A stretch of 64,000 nucleotides of DNA from Ursus arctos (GCF_023065955.2 NW_026623089.1:33448767-33512766), one strand, 5' to 3'; positions 62,901 to 64,000 are shown, counted from the stretch's first letter. Notes: a model not told the origin generated them from the sequence alone. Program-made: numbers and translations.

Positions 62901-63251
62901 CAGCAGCCCAGACAAAAAAAAAAAAAAAAACATACCCTTTAATTTAAGGATCAGAGAGTATTCAAGTAAGCCCCATTCTAAATTACCTCACTTCCAAAAG
63001 TAGAAGGAAGCAAATATTCCTGCATCCCAGTAACACAGGATTTATGCAGAATGAAGTTTGATTATAGTTGATCTTTTTAAATGAATTTGAGGACTTATAA
63101 AATTAACGAACCCATGTCTCCCTTCACTAGTATATGCGCTCTCTTAACAATTTCCGAGCCGAGCAGCCTCACCAGCACGCCATGTACTACCTCCGCCTGC
63201 TGATGACGGAAGTGGCCTGGACGAAGGATGAATTAAAGGAAGCCCTGGATG
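6556..63251 (+). CDS. IDE: IDE, insulin-degrading enzyme, partial gene (exons 2-17, spliced)
   Basis: IDE is an M16A zinc metalloprotease (inverzincin) of cytosol, peroxisome and mitochondria that cleaves insulin, glucagon, amylin and amyloid-beta inside a closed two-half chamber. Sixteen exons in this window join in frame to encode residues 33-706 (human numbering; human total about 1019). Visible parts: alternative start Met42, the HFCEH zinc motif at 108-112, E189, the exosite stretch [10 protein letters not shown] at 340-349, domains D1 (about 43-285) and D2 (about 286-515), the inter-half linker (about 516-541) and most of D3 (from about 542). Exon 1 (mitochondrial targeting segment) and everything after residue 706, including D4, are outside. 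No frameshift or stop interrupts any exon and every border is GT-AG, so this is the functional locus and not a retrocopy. Introns run from about 420 bp to 17 kb. Identification rests on near-identity to the mammalian protein as I remember it. Confidence 0.98.
6581..6583 (+). promoter_or_regulatory. IDE: Alternative translation start Met42
   Basis: In-frame ATG (aagATGaat) 25 bases into exon 2. Established knowledge of IDE: initiation at Met1 gives a mitochondrial form and initiation at Met42 the abundant cytosolic form. Here the codon is kept, with A at -3 but A (not G) at +4. Exon 1 is outside the window, so the Met1 context cannot be compared. Confidence 0.7.
7195..7420 (-). repeat. MIR SINE relic, reverse
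   Basis: Reverse MIR order: 'gcactttgcaaatatcatct', 'agtgactgaggcaagataaa', 'gctcacagtttcacagtcag', then 'ctatgctcttaccactac'. A second similar relic follows at about 7440-7600 ('gaggaaactaatgtcc'). Confidence 0.65.
7731..7938 (+). CDS. IDE: IDE exon 3, zinc-binding HxxEH (residues 95-164)
   Basis: 208 bp exon between tctctttcag and gtaatg. It encodes residues 95 (split codon) to 163, plus two bases of R164. It carries the inverted zinc motif HFCEH: H108 and H112 bind zinc and E111 is the catalytic base. The conserved [14 protein letters not shown] and the [16 protein letters not shown] stretch follow. No substitution from the human protein was noticed, as expected for the catalytic exon. 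Confidence 0.98.
8375..9430 (-). mobile_element. L1 3' end fragment, reverse, split by a SINE
   Basis: Reverse L1 3' UTR/ORF2 end signature: 'attgacattgttttag', 'ttccacatatacgtgag', 'gctgagtagtattccattg', 'tatccatggacacttagg', 'aataatgctgcagtgaac', 'ggatatataccaagaagtag'. It is 5' truncated and moderately diverged. A Can-SINE at 8532-8716 interrupts it. Confidence 0.88.
8532..8716 (-). mobile_element. Can-SINE inserted in L1
   Basis: Reverse-strand copy flanked by a perfect 11 bp duplication atgagaacttt (8521-8531, 8717-8727). L1 sequence continues on both sides, so the SINE is younger than the L1. Confidence 0.92.
10078..10486 (-). mobile_element. Older Can-SINE, interrupted by a younger one
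   Basis: Left part (T-rich end to 10146) and right part (10353-10486, ending 'gtgccaccaggcacct') form one reverse SINE. Its own duplication is ataagagcatctttt (about 10062) and ataagagcgtctttt (about 10487). Confidence 0.88.
10147..10352 (-). mobile_element. Can-SINE nested in another Can-SINE
   Basis: Reverse copy ending 'gagccacccaggcgccct'. It is flanked by a perfect 15 bp duplication gggagagagaatctt (10132-10146, 10353-10367) made from the host SINE. Confidence 0.93.
10986..11161 (-). mobile_element. Can-SINE
   Basis: Reverse copy ending 'gagccacccaggtccccc', flanked by a perfect 15 bp duplication actaaagttatttta at 10971-10985 and 11162-11176. Confidence 0.92.
11447..11586 (+). mobile_element. 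Can-SINE, short old form
   Basis: Forward head 'ggggtgcctgagtggctcag' through 'gtggagcctacttaaaaag' without the long CT-rich tail. Duplication taggtcactt at 11437-11446 and 11587-11596. Confidence 0.9.
11885..12420 (+). repeat. Probable solo LTR of an ancient endogenous retrovirus
   Basis: About 0.5 kb with LTR-like layout: 'cttatgtaatgaagcctcc' then 'ataaaaaccc', 'cttccgggttggtgaa', a polyadenylation signal aataaa near 12247, 'gtttctctgagtcctatgag', and end 'ttggcatctgaagtg'. No internal viral gene adjoins it. Family and exact ends were not determined. Confidence 0.6.
12646..12815 (+). CDS. IDE: IDE exon 4, third zinc ligand E189 (residues 164-221)
   Basis: 170 bp exon between catacccttag and gtttgt. 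It completes R164, encodes F165-T220, and ends with the first base of G221. It contains the helix [13 protein letters not shown], in which E182 and E189 are conserved in M16 proteases and E189 completes the zinc site with H108 and H112. The donor (cag|gtttgt) lacks the usual purine at +3 and is weaker than the other donors here; it precedes the longest intron in the window (17.2 kb). Confidence 0.97.
12816..14155. other. Start of intron 4, no feature recognised
   Basis: No gene or named repeat is supported. ORFs at 13501-13804 on both strands are short and overlap each other. Confidence 0.4.
14160..14580. mobile_element. Cluster of three Can-SINE pieces
   Basis: A partial reverse SINE (14160-14262, ending 'gagccagccaggtgccct'), then a forward young SINE (14301-14505, head 'ggggcgcctgggtagcgcag', tail with aataaataa), then a reverse fragment (about 14505-14580, T-rich left end and gagagaga). 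The forward copy seems to have landed in the T-rich end of the last one. Confidence 0.8.
14736..14905 (+). mobile_element. Can-SINE with microsatellite tail
   Basis: Forward head 'cacctaggtggcttagtcag' to 'ctctccccctaaaaaagaaag'. The tail grows into a GGAA array. Flanking duplication aggtggtttttg (about 14725) and aggtggcttttg (about 14984) encloses SINE plus array. Confidence 0.87.
14906..14981 (+). repeat. (GGAA)n microsatellite
   Basis: About 75 bp of gaag/gggaggga/ggaa units, derived from the A-rich tail of the preceding SINE. Likely length-variable. Confidence 0.9.
15557..15780 (+). mobile_element. Can-SINE, older
   Basis: Forward head 'aggggcacctggatggttca' through 'tctgcccctccccctactcg' and a diverged T/A-rich tail. 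Confidence 0.85.
16122..16340 (-). mobile_element. Can-SINE
   Basis: Reverse copy ending 'gagccacccaggcgcccct'. Duplication agctaagtattttta (16107-16121) and agctgagtattttta (16341-16355), one mismatch. Confidence 0.92.
16768..17000 (+). mobile_element. Can-SINE, older
   Basis: Forward head 'ggggtgcctgggtgactcag' to 'gttctctctccag' and an A-rich tail with C interruptions. No clear duplication found. Confidence 0.85.
17040..18185 (+). mobile_element. Old L1 ORF2 relic, forward, split by a SINE
   Basis: Decayed L1 ORF2 text in sense: 'gatagaccatgttcatga', 'ccaatgcagtgccagttgaa' (before the SINE), then 'atggaaatttgacctaagac' and 'aacttgtagaagaaaatata'. No long frame survives. The start is uncertain. 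Confidence 0.65.
17608..17812 (+). mobile_element. Can-SINE inserted in old L1
   Basis: Forward head 'ggggtgcctgaatggctcag', tail 'ctctctctctcaaataaatc' and a long A run. L1 sequence continues on both sides. Confidence 0.9.
18186..18430 (+). mobile_element. L1 3' UTR fragment, forward, within older L1
   Basis: 'ggttcccagaggggaggtgg', 'tggaattgttgaaccac', 'tgtacacctgaaactaat' and 'ttatgttaactgtactgg' are the carnivore L1 3' end. It sits inside older ORF2 text and so looks like a separate later insertion. Left end is approximate. Confidence 0.7.
18431..19640 (+). mobile_element. Old L1 relic continued (3' part), split by a SINE
   Basis: 'caaaagataatccacacacc', 'agaaataggcaaaggatatg', 'aagatgttcaaatcattaaa', 'gtggaatattctataaaag' and 'ctctgggagtgaggagagag' follow ORF2 end and 3' UTR order of an ancient L1. 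The SINE at 18752-18895 interrupts it. Confidence 0.6.
18752..18895 (+). mobile_element. Can-SINE, short form, inside old L1
   Basis: Forward head 'gaggggtgcttgggtggctc' to 'gcgtggagcctacttaaaaa'. It lacks the CT-rich tail, like the copy at 11447. Confidence 0.88.
20160..20320 (+). repeat. MIR SINE relic
   Basis: 'atttgctctgccaccggcc', 'ctaggcaagtttcttaac', 'taagcctcagtttcctccc' and 'gagaattaaatgaggctg' match MIR in sense. Confidence 0.8.
20330..21165. other. Intron 4, no feature recognised
   Basis: No repeat named. Overlapping ORFs on both strands (20346-20888) have no recognisable protein and no splice context. Confidence 0.4.
21170..21420 (-). repeat. MIR SINE relic, reverse
   Basis: 'gtgctgtgctaagtactttt', 'atttaacttaattcttacaa', 'ttttatagatgagtaaac', 'ggggtcactcagcttttag': near full-length reverse MIR. 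A second reverse MIR piece follows at about 21535-21780. Confidence 0.8.
22060..22980 (-). mobile_element. Ancient L1 3' UTR relic, reverse
   Basis: 'agtgaaccccatgtatgc', 'gatcctagacatcatatcc', 'atatgtctctgaaagataa', 'agatttatatctctt'-like text, 'gttcttccatcagggcatat' and 'agttgtctctctatttgtag' follow the reverse complement of an old mammalian L1 3' UTR. The family call is from memory. Confidence 0.6.
23257..23615. mobile_element. Tigger/pogo-like MITE, complete with inverted ends and TA duplication
   Basis: 359 bp element bounded by TA on both sides. The left end cagtcaacccttgaacac is the inverted repeat of the right end gtgttcaagggtcaactg except for three inserted bases (gtgttgttcaagg). 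The interior is AT-rich with no transposase, so it is a non-autonomous Tc1/mariner-superfamily (Tigger-type) copy. Confidence 0.82.
23935..24240 (-). repeat. MIR SINE relics, reverse
   Basis: 'ggctatgctaagcctttaca', 'catttaatcctagcaatctc', 'acaaataaggaaactggggt', 'tgtgtctcccagctggg'. Reverse MIR; a second fragment with 'ttttgcagatcaaatag' adjoins. Confidence 0.7.
24873..25070 (+). mobile_element. Can-SINE, young
   Basis: Forward head 'gggtgcccggtgtctcagtc', tail 'tctgtcaaataaataaaatc' and A run. Duplication agacacagagcattaca (24856-24872) and agatacagagcattaca (25071-25087). Confidence 0.93.
25220..25421 (-). mobile_element. Can-SINE
   Basis: Reverse copy with 'gtcagagagagagcaagag' and end 'gagccacccaggcgtccct'. 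Flanks share agtctcatg / agtgtcatg. Confidence 0.9.
25450..25860 (-). mobile_element. Ancient L1 3' UTR relic, reverse
   Basis: 'gtgctgctatgagcattctt', 'cagtggaattactgtgtagt', 'atattgccaaattgttgctt' match old L1 reverse 3' UTR text. Ends are approximate. Confidence 0.6.
25900..26070 (-). repeat. MIR SINE relic, reverse
   Basis: 'gcctaagagaagtaaagtaa', 'gtttaaggtcgtgcaacc', 'ccaaagccagtgcctgttcc' match reverse MIR. Confidence 0.7.
26309..26495 (+). mobile_element. Can-SINE
   Basis: Forward head 'ggtgtctgggtagctcagtc', tail 'cactctctcaattaaataag'. Flanking taaaattattattata / taaaattataattata is a probable target duplication. Confidence 0.9.
26500..27285. other. Intron 4, diverged repeat of uncertain class
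   Basis: 'aggtccgaagtctggcaag', 'ggggtttcacaaagctgaa' and 'gctggctgtcaaccagggg' resemble a common dispersed mammalian repeat, but I cannot assign its family. Nothing gene-like is present. Confidence 0.35.
27290..27835 (-). mobile_element. Ancient L1 3' UTR relic, reverse
   Basis: 'ccctaagggtaacctctgtc', 'aacctaggttagttttgcct', 'tttgtgtctgacttctctc' and 'gaggttgtgaactttattc' are reverse L1 3' UTR text. A SINE follows directly at 27838. Confidence 0.6.
27838..28026 (-). mobile_element. Can-SINE
   Basis: Reverse copy ending 'gagccacccaggcgcccc'; the left end is (TTTA)n. It is more diverged than the young subfamily. Confidence 0.9.
28549..28737 (-). mobile_element. Can-SINE
   Basis: Reverse copy ending 'gtcacccaggcgtccct', flanked by a perfect 14 bp duplication cttctggatacttt (28535-28548, 28738-28751). 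Confidence 0.92.
28752..29987. other. End of intron 4, no named feature
   Basis: No gene or assignable repeat. A short TG/TA-rich run lies near 29434-29465. The exon 5 acceptor tract ends it. Confidence 0.45.
29988..30110 (+). CDS. IDE: IDE exon 5 (residues 221-262)
   Basis: 123 bp exon after a long pyrimidine tract ending ttttcag, with donor gtaaga. It completes G221, encodes N222-R261 and gives the first base of E262. It holds the conserved [13 protein letters not shown] and the VRQELLKFH helix. Relative to human (from memory) there are two mild changes, A247T and V256I. It belongs to domain D1. Confidence 0.97.
30501..30985 (-). mobile_element. 5'-truncated L1, reverse, with 17 bp target duplication
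   Basis: Reverse L1 3' end: 'ccagttggttaatatacag', 'gtgctcatcacgacaaaagt', 'ccccatcacctatttcaccc', 'ttccacatatgagtgaaatc', 'gatggacacttg'. Perfect duplication aaaggtttgacttttta at 30484-30500 and 30986-31002. It stops about 480 bp from the 3' end. Confidence 0.93.
31420..31600 (+). repeat. L2 LINE 3' end relic
   Basis: 'gtccccagtgcctgagttag', 'cttgacacatcataggca' and 'attgaatgaatgaat' are the conserved L2 3' tail in sense. Confidence 0.78.
31770..32030 (+). repeat. MIR SINE, nearly full-length
   Basis: 'tagtagttgagaactcatgc', 'tagctgtgtggccttgagc', 'aagataatgcaaaagtg' and 'catggtgcctggcacatggc' give the complete MIR order in sense. Confidence 0.85.
32035..33555. other. Intron 5, no feature recognised
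   Basis: No named repeat. Two overlapping reverse ORFs (32475-32866) have no recognisable product and lack splice-flanked context. Confidence 0.4.
33560..34110 (-). repeat. L1 relic and MIR-like relic, reverse
   Basis: 33560-33870 carries reverse L1 text ('aaacagtgctgcagtgaac', 'ttataagcttttcaagtat'). 33945-34110 carries 'atgttagaccttggaaggga' and 'ctcattttatagaacctgaa', a reverse MIR-like relic. Confidence 0.5.
34505..34605 (-). repeat. L1 3' UTR fragment, reverse
   Basis: 'gctttattgagatataattg', 'acatgtaacattgtgtaagc', 'aaggtatacaatgtactga': a well-known reverse L1 3' UTR stretch, about 100 bp, 65 bp before exon 6. Confidence 0.75.
34671..34783 (+). CDS. IDE: IDE exon 6 (residues 262-299)
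   Basis: 113 bp exon between tttctcacag and gtaagt. It completes E262 and encodes S263-K299: [20 protein letters not shown], then the [10 protein letters not shown] segment that bridges D1 and D2. It ends on a codon boundary. The donor region is followed about 100 bp downstream by two abutting Can-SINEs. Confidence 0.97.
34888..35088 (-). mobile_element. Can-SINE, young, next to another
   Basis: Reverse copy of the 'agacagccagcgagagag' subfamily ending 'gtgccacccaggtgcccc'. Duplication tattcatcccc (34877-34887, 35089-35099). It lies about 100 bp after the exon 6 donor. Confidence 0.92.
35100..35295 (-). mobile_element. Can-SINE, older, abutting
   Basis: Reverse copy with left (TTTA)n and end 'gagccacccaggcactcctg'. 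The younger SINE landed at or just beside its T-rich end, leaving two in tandem. Confidence 0.9.
35300..35690. other. End of intron 6
   Basis: Unique-looking intron ending in the T-rich tract of the exon 7 acceptor. No other feature seen. Confidence 0.5.
35692..35854 (+). CDS. IDE: IDE exon 7, exosite exon (residues 300-354)
   Basis: 163 bp exon after a T-rich tract ending cccag, donor gtaagt. It encodes Q300-K353 plus the first base of G354. It includes [20 protein letters not shown], which contains H332, H336 and the G339/E341 region known from structures to anchor the N-terminus of substrates (the exosite about 30 angstroms from the zinc). It is part of domain D2. Confidence 0.97.
35855..37061. 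other. Introns 7 and 8, no feature recognised
   Basis: Intron 7 (35855-36545) and intron 8 (36639-37061) flank exon 8. A possible MIR-like stretch ('gatgatttccaaggctcctc') lies near 36250. No other gene is supported. Confidence 0.4.
36546..36638 (+). CDS. IDE: IDE exon 8 (residues 354-385)
   Basis: 93 bp exon between atattacag and gtaagt. It completes G354, encodes W355-L384 and gives the first base of L385. The [15 protein letters not shown] stretch supplies the second half of the exosite (about residues 359-363). The exon is short and both split codons match its neighbours exactly. Confidence 0.97.
37062..37153 (+). CDS. IDE: IDE exon 9 (residues 385-415)
   Basis: 92 bp exon between ttttttccag and gtaagt. 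It completes L385 and encodes H386-K415 ([14 protein letters not shown], then EWVFQECK), amphipathic helices of domain D2. It ends on a codon boundary. A Can-SINE lies about 90 bp after the donor. Confidence 0.97.
37241..37431 (+). mobile_element. Can-SINE, young
   Basis: Forward head 'gggcgcctgggtggctcagt', tail 'tctgtcaaataaataaataa'. Duplication aaatttaaggtccagtgaa (37222-37240) and aaatttagggcccagtgaa (37432-37450). Confidence 0.93.
37868..38043 (-). mobile_element. Can-SINE, older
   Basis: Reverse copy with 'gagagagagtgcacaggg' and diverged end 'ctgcagtacccagacgcccc'. Confidence 0.85.
38347..38545 (+). mobile_element. Can-SINE, youngest-looking copy
   Basis: Forward head 'ggggcgcctgggtggcacag', tail 'gaataaataaataaaatc' and A run. 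A perfect 16 bp duplication aaagaatcatattctg lies at 38331-38346 and 38546-38561. It sits 200 bp before exon 10. Confidence 0.95.
38748..38828 (+). CDS. IDE: IDE exon 10 (residues 416-442)
   Basis: 81 bp, exactly 27 codons, between ccattttag and gtaagt. It encodes [20 protein letters not shown] and ends with the GILH motif. R429 and its neighbours lie in the helix that lines the chamber. Both ends fall on codon boundaries, so loss of this exon alone would keep the frame. Confidence 0.96.
38880..39150. other. Start of intron 10
   Basis: No feature recognised in this short AT-rich interval. Confidence 0.4.
39170..40105 (+). repeat. L2 LINE 3' end, split by L1
   Basis: 'tggctcacaaggtgatctgg', 'acctgaaattctcttctctc', 'gagaccttccctgacctccc', 'agcacctatcactataatg' then, after the L1 piece, 'cctggcacagagtaaatgtg' and 'ttgttgaatgaatgaatc'. 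It is an L2 3' end in sense. Confidence 0.85.
39731..40018 (+). mobile_element. L1 3' end inserted in L2
   Basis: 'gggaattaagagtgcattta', 'tagaattgttgaatcactg', 'catctgaaactaatatagc' and a late A-rich tail. Perfect duplication atataagctcc at 39720-39730 and 40019-40029, made from L2 sequence. The short inside tail suggests a 5'-truncated insertion. Confidence 0.85.
40643..40746 (+). CDS. IDE: IDE exon 11 (residues 443-477)
   Basis: 104 bp exon with acceptor ccttttaataag and donor gtgagt. It encodes Y443-V476 plus two bases of R477 ([20 protein letters not shown], then LDKLRPENV). The acceptor has purines at -5 to -3 just after its T-rich tract, which makes it the least canonical of the set, but the join to exon 10 is exact. 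Confidence 0.96.
41027..41231 (+). mobile_element. Can-SINE
   Basis: Forward head 'ggggctcctgagtggcccag', CT-rich part with cacacacaca, and tail 'aaaataaataaataaatc'. Confidence 0.9.
41232..41800. other. Intron 11, no feature recognised
   Basis: Overlapping ORFs at 41528-41803 lie on opposite strands. Neither encodes a recognisable protein. Confidence 0.4.
41820..42700 (+). mobile_element. Old L1 relic, forward, split by a SINE
   Basis: 'gagggaactgggtgaagagt', 'gtaacttcccatgaatttgt' (LINE 3' UTR-like), then ORF2-like 'gtgctgaaagaaattaaaga', 'atcacaatcaaaatcctag' and, after the SINE, 'ggaggactcaagctactgg' and 'attacagcattgtgcattgg'. Frames are destroyed. Confidence 0.65.
42328..42537 (-). 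mobile_element. Can-SINE in old L1
   Basis: Reverse copy with G-rich 'gtggggtggggtgggggtgg' and end 'gagccacccaggcgccc'. Flanks ccataacac / ccataatac are a likely duplication. Confidence 0.9.
42715..43075 (-). mobile_element. L1 3' UTR relic, reverse
   Basis: 'aatataaaatttacagtttt', 'atactgttgtgaagcagatc', 'tggtaatcaccattctac', 'tcacttagcgtaatgtcttt' and 'aaggttcatctatgttgta'. It lies head-on against the forward L1 piece to its left. Confidence 0.8.
43552..43755 (-). mobile_element. Can-SINE
   Basis: Reverse copy ending 'gagccacccaggcacccc', flanked by a perfect 14 bp duplication cccatgttttttct (43538-43551, 43756-43769). Confidence 0.92.
43770..47272. other. Intron 11, long stretch without a named feature
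   Basis: 3.5 kb with no Can-SINE. A MIR-like reverse relic is possible at 44180-44330 ('aagtaatgaaactgaagccc'), and a degenerate CA run lies at 44748-44785. ORFs up to 111 codons (46491-46826) carry no recognisable domain. I see no support for a gene. Confidence 0.4.
44748..44785. repeat. Degenerate (CA)n microsatellite
   Basis: About 38 bp of cacaca/cataca/caaaca units in intron 11. Confidence 0.75.
47273..47375 (+). CDS. IDE: IDE exon 12 (residues 477-511)
   Basis: 103 bp exon after atttacctttag, donor gtaggg. It completes R477 and encodes V478-K511 ([19 protein letters not shown], then PDEVIK). This is the end of the N-terminal half (IDE-N) before the interdomain linker. Compared with human (from memory) I505 is V. 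It follows a 6.5 kb intron. Confidence 0.97.
47376..48314. other. Intron 12 (5' part), no gene seen
   Basis: Several overlapping ORFs on both strands, none recognisable. A 35-base T run lies at about 47951-47985. Confidence 0.4.
47951..47985. repeat. Long poly(T) run
   Basis: A nearly pure run of about 35 T bases. No SINE body adjoins it on the right, so it is an orphan homopolymer or an eroded retroposon tail. Confidence 0.85.
48329..48577 (-). mobile_element. Can-SINE with (TATC)n expanded tail
   Basis: Reverse copy whose T-rich end has grown into TATC/TATT units (48350-48425); it ends 'gagccgcgcaggcgcccc'. Flanks aatgggaat / aataggaat with T runs suggest the duplication. Confidence 0.88.
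48611..48720 (+). mobile_element. Can-SINE, tRNA-like head only
   Basis: 110 bp forward copy: 'gggcgcctggctggctgagt', 'gagttcaagccccatattgg', short A-rich tail. Perfect duplication caaatttatctgg (48598-48610, 48721-48733). It retains A-box-like and B-box-like text of the tRNA ancestor. Confidence 0.92.
48734..49666. other. Intron 12 (3' part), no feature recognised
   Basis: A poly(T) run at about 48952-48970, otherwise unique-looking sequence up to the exon 13 acceptor. Confidence 0.4.
49667..49789 (+). CDS. IDE: IDE exon 13, interdomain linker (residues 512-552)
   Basis: 123 bp, 41 codons, between ttcatccag and gtaaca. It encodes the linker that hinges the two bowl-shaped halves: [19 protein letters not shown], then PTNFEIL. 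Changes from human (from memory) are P539S and A549S, in the most variable part. Both ends are on codon boundaries. The 6.1 kb intron after it carries the large L1. Confidence 0.97.
49790..50570. other. Start of intron 13, no feature recognised
   Basis: AT-rich intron sequence up to the L1 target duplication. Confidence 0.45.
50587..54878 (+). mobile_element. L1 retrotransposon, 5' end present, internally deleted and dead
   Basis: A 4.3 kb forward element. It begins 'gggaggagttaagatggcga', the typical L1 5' UTR start with a YY1-like aagatggc, and ends with the carnivore L1 3' UTR and a short A-rich tail. Target duplication aaaaatgacgttttaa (50571-50586) and aaaaatgacattttaa (54879-54894) differs at one CpG. 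5' UTR runs to about 51746, then joins mid-ORF2 text directly, so ORF1 and the endonuclease are missing. The reverse transcriptase region keeps the [12 protein letters not shown] motif (about 52618) but its FADD box reads FADN at 52921-52932. Further deletions and frameshifts (for example near 52790) break ORF2 into pieces, the longest 196 codons at 52933-53523. Confidence 0.93.
51748..54270 (+). pseudogene. L1 ORF2 (reverse transcriptase) remnant
   Basis: Decayed ORF2 inside the L1. Readable pieces: the lysine- and glutamate-rich stretch before the RT (about 52059-52256), the RT palm with [12 protein letters not shown] and [17 protein letters not shown] (52441-52791), and the FADN/thumb region (52933-53523). 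The second Asp of the catalytic FADD pair is Asn. Multiple stops and frame changes make it non-functional. Confidence 0.9.
54895..55880. other. End of intron 13, diverged repeat of uncertain class
   Basis: 55075-55450 ('tctgagggtcaggaatctg', 'gttggctggggctttagcc', 'caccacatgggcctctc') resembles a common dispersed mammalian repeat that I cannot name. The 139-codon ORF at 55474-55893 runs into exon 14 but has no start context or known homologue. Confidence 0.4.
55881..55963 (+). CDS. IDE: IDE exon 14 (residues 553-580)
   Basis: 83 bp exon between ctccatcacag and gtatgt. It encodes [20 protein letters not shown] and CLNFEFF (553-579) and ends with the first two bases (ag) of codon 580. Codon 580 becomes Ser whether the next exon is 15a (ag+c) or 15b (ag+t), so either partner joins cleanly. 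It begins the C-terminal half (domain D3). Confidence 0.97.
55964..56600. other. Start of intron 14, no feature recognised
   Basis: No gene or named repeat supported. Confidence 0.45.
56613..56803 (-). mobile_element. Can-SINE, young subfamily
   Basis: Reverse copy with 'agacagccagcgagagag' and end 'gtgccacccaggcgcccc'. Flanks cttcataattttt at 56600-56612 and 56808-56820 are a perfect duplication. Confidence 0.92.
56821..58100. other. Intron 14, no gene seen
   Basis: AT-rich sequence with a local duplication at 57820-57895. No named repeat otherwise. Confidence 0.4.
57820..57895. repeat. Local AT-rich tandem duplication
   Basis: 'tataatacagtactttaa' occurs twice about 50 bp apart, with 'atatacagtactataattgt' between them. 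The unit repeats the 'acagtact' word three times. Confidence 0.7.
58105..58530 (+). repeat. L2 LINE 3' end relic
   Basis: 'ggcctcaggtcctttgcact', 'ggcccagatgtcaccttatg', 'tttcatagcactatcccca', 'gagaagagcccagcacta', 'tttgttgagtgaatga': L2 3' end in sense. Confidence 0.85.
58994..59115 (-). mobile_element. Can-SINE, short tRNA-like form
   Basis: Reverse short copy: T run, 'ctggagctcacgaccccgag', 'gagccagccagatgcccc'. Perfect duplication atgcctccttctt (58981-58993, 59116-59128). It lies about 340 bp before exon 15a. Confidence 0.9.
59452..59596 (+). CDS. IDE: IDE exon 15a, canonical alternative exon (residues 580-628)
   Basis: 145 bp exon between acattttcttccag and gtaagt. It gives the last base of S580 and 48 codons ([20 protein letters not shown], then [20 protein letters not shown], then QNTIYGMY). 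It matches the canonical IDE protein in full. It is the first of two homologous, mutually exclusive exons; the second starts 499 bp after its end. Confidence 0.97.
59597..60095. other. IDE: 499 bp interval between exons 15a and 15b
   Basis: AT-rich, no repeat recognised. Several T-rich tracts (59808-59823, 60068-60090) precede the 15b acceptor. It must hold part of the signals that choose between the two exons, but no specific motif is claimed. Confidence 0.5.
60096..60240 (+). CDS. IDE: IDE exon 15b, alternative exon
   Basis: 145 bp exon with acceptor cttttttgttag and donor gtaagt, the same length and phase as 15a. After exon 14 it reads S580 then [40 protein letters not shown] and ASGMNAIL. 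By my alignment 25 of 48 residues match 15a, with none of the last eight matching. The open frame, good splice sites and retained core residues show it is under constraint. A 15b isoform with lower activity on insulin and amyloid-beta is known in mammals. Including both 15a and 15b, or neither, produces an early stop. Confidence 0.95.
60241..62103. other. Intron between exon 15b and exon 16
   Basis: AT-rich with a T run at 60971-60988. No repeat I can name. A stretch at about 61270-61660 is less AT-rich and has overlapping ORFs on both strands; I do not recognise it (see findings). Confidence 0.45.
62104..62214 (+). CDS. IDE: IDE exon 16 (residues 629-665)
   Basis: 111 bp, 37 codons, between ctcttttttgtag and gtaagt. 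It encodes [20 protein letters not shown] and onward through [10 protein letters not shown] in domain D3. Both ends are on codon boundaries. It accepts either 15a (ending Y628) or 15b (ending L). Confidence 0.97.
62215..63130. other. Intron 16, no feature recognised
   Basis: Contains an A run at 62915-62932. No gene or named repeat supported. Confidence 0.45.
63131..63251 (+). CDS. IDE: IDE exon 17 (residues 666-706)
   Basis: 121 bp exon between tcccttcactag and gtgaga. It encodes Y666-D705 ([20 protein letters not shown], then [18 protein letters not shown]) and the first base of D706. It is the last coding exon in the window; about 750 bp of intron 17 follow. The exon is GC-richer than its surroundings. 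Confidence 0.97.
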
Positions 63252-64000
63252 GTGAGACTTTCTCTACTTATAACCTTCTTCATTTTTTTCTAAAATCATT
63301 TTGATTTATCCTGATATCTAGTGTTTATGCTTTCTAATAACTTAGAGTTTTTTATAAAAAACTGTGGTGGCCTTCAAAGTGGCTTTCATATTCAGGCAGT
63401 GTAGCCACATTTGCTGCTTTCAGCCTGGACCCGTAGCAGTTAGTTATTGCTGTTGATAGATTTCTGCAGGTGACTAAAGGTTTGACCAAAACACTTACCT
63501 TGTTGATGTTGAAGTTTTCAGAAGAGGATAAAGGTACTGAGCTTGAAAGTCTTACCATGTAGGAAGTGCGCTCAGGCATCTTTAGATCTGTTCAGTTAAA
63601 AACTGGAAAATGTGTAAAGCCTAAAGAGTCGTTTTGTTGCTTTTTTTCTAAAATCTTAAATCTAGTTTTCAGAGGTTTTGCTTGAAAGCCCTAAATTCCT
63701 TGAGGACAGTGATTATGCCTTCTTTTTATGCTTTTTATTTGGTATCCAGTATAAAGTATGTCCTCAGTTTGCATCTAATGAATGCCTAGTGAATGGAATG
63801 AAATTACTTAGGATTATTTTATTGGAAAGAATGTAGACTGATAGTACCCTTTATTGTTTTATCTGTCTTGCTTCTCAGTATTACTTTACTAATTAATCTT
63901 TTCCCCCACATGCTCAGCAGTAAAAGAATACTGTTGAATTTTTAATGACCTTTTATGATAAGTCCTTACTTATACTTATTATGTAAGTATAATGCTTTTG
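63252..64000. other. Start of intron 17, no feature recognised
   Basis: The reverse ORF at 63352-63579 has no recognisable product. L2-like text ('ttccttgaggacagtgatta' to 'tcctcagtttgcatctaatg') may be present at 63690-63800. Confidence 0.45.

Overview
The window is a stretch of carnivoran nuclear DNA lying entirely inside one gene, IDE (insulin-degrading enzyme, insulysin), read on the + strand. It starts in intron 1 and ends in intron 17. Exon 1 and exons 18 onward are outside. Sixteen constitutive exons (2 to 17) and one alternative exon (15b) are present. All have GT-AG borders, all are open, and they join in frame without a gap to give residues 33 to 706 of the roughly 1019-residue protein (human numbering). 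The HxxEH zinc motif (H108, E111, H112) is in exon 3 and the third zinc ligand E189 is in exon 4.

The organism is a caniform carnivore. The introns hold about 33 tRNA-derived Can-SINE copies, with heads like 'gcgcctgggtggctcag' and CT-rich, A-rich tails. Many belong to a young subfamily ('agacagccagcgagagag', 'aagcaggctcc') that I associate with bears and close arctoid relatives. Assignment to a bear is an inference; assignment to Caniformia is firm.

Layout. 1-6555: intron 1 with Can-SINEs, MIR and MER5-like relics. 6556-12815: exons 2-4. 12816-29987: the 17 kb intron 4, with an old L1, MIRs, a complete Tigger-like MITE and many SINEs. 29988-40746: exons 5-11. 40747-47272: intron 11. 47273-49789: exons 12-13. 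49790-55880: intron 13, with a 4.3 kb internally deleted but otherwise end-to-end L1. 55881-59596: exons 14 and 15a. 60096-60240: alternative exon 15b. 62104-63251: exons 16-17.

The most biologically interesting feature is the 15a/15b pair. The two exons are homologous, each 145 bp with the same phase and about 500 bp apart. Frame arithmetic shows that including both or skipping both creates an early stop, so exactly one can be used. IDE 15a/15b splicing is already known in mammals; here it is seen directly in the sequence. No other gene, RNA gene, CRISPR array or undescribed system was found. Almost all other open reading frames are intronic chance ORFs or pieces of SINE/L1 sequence.
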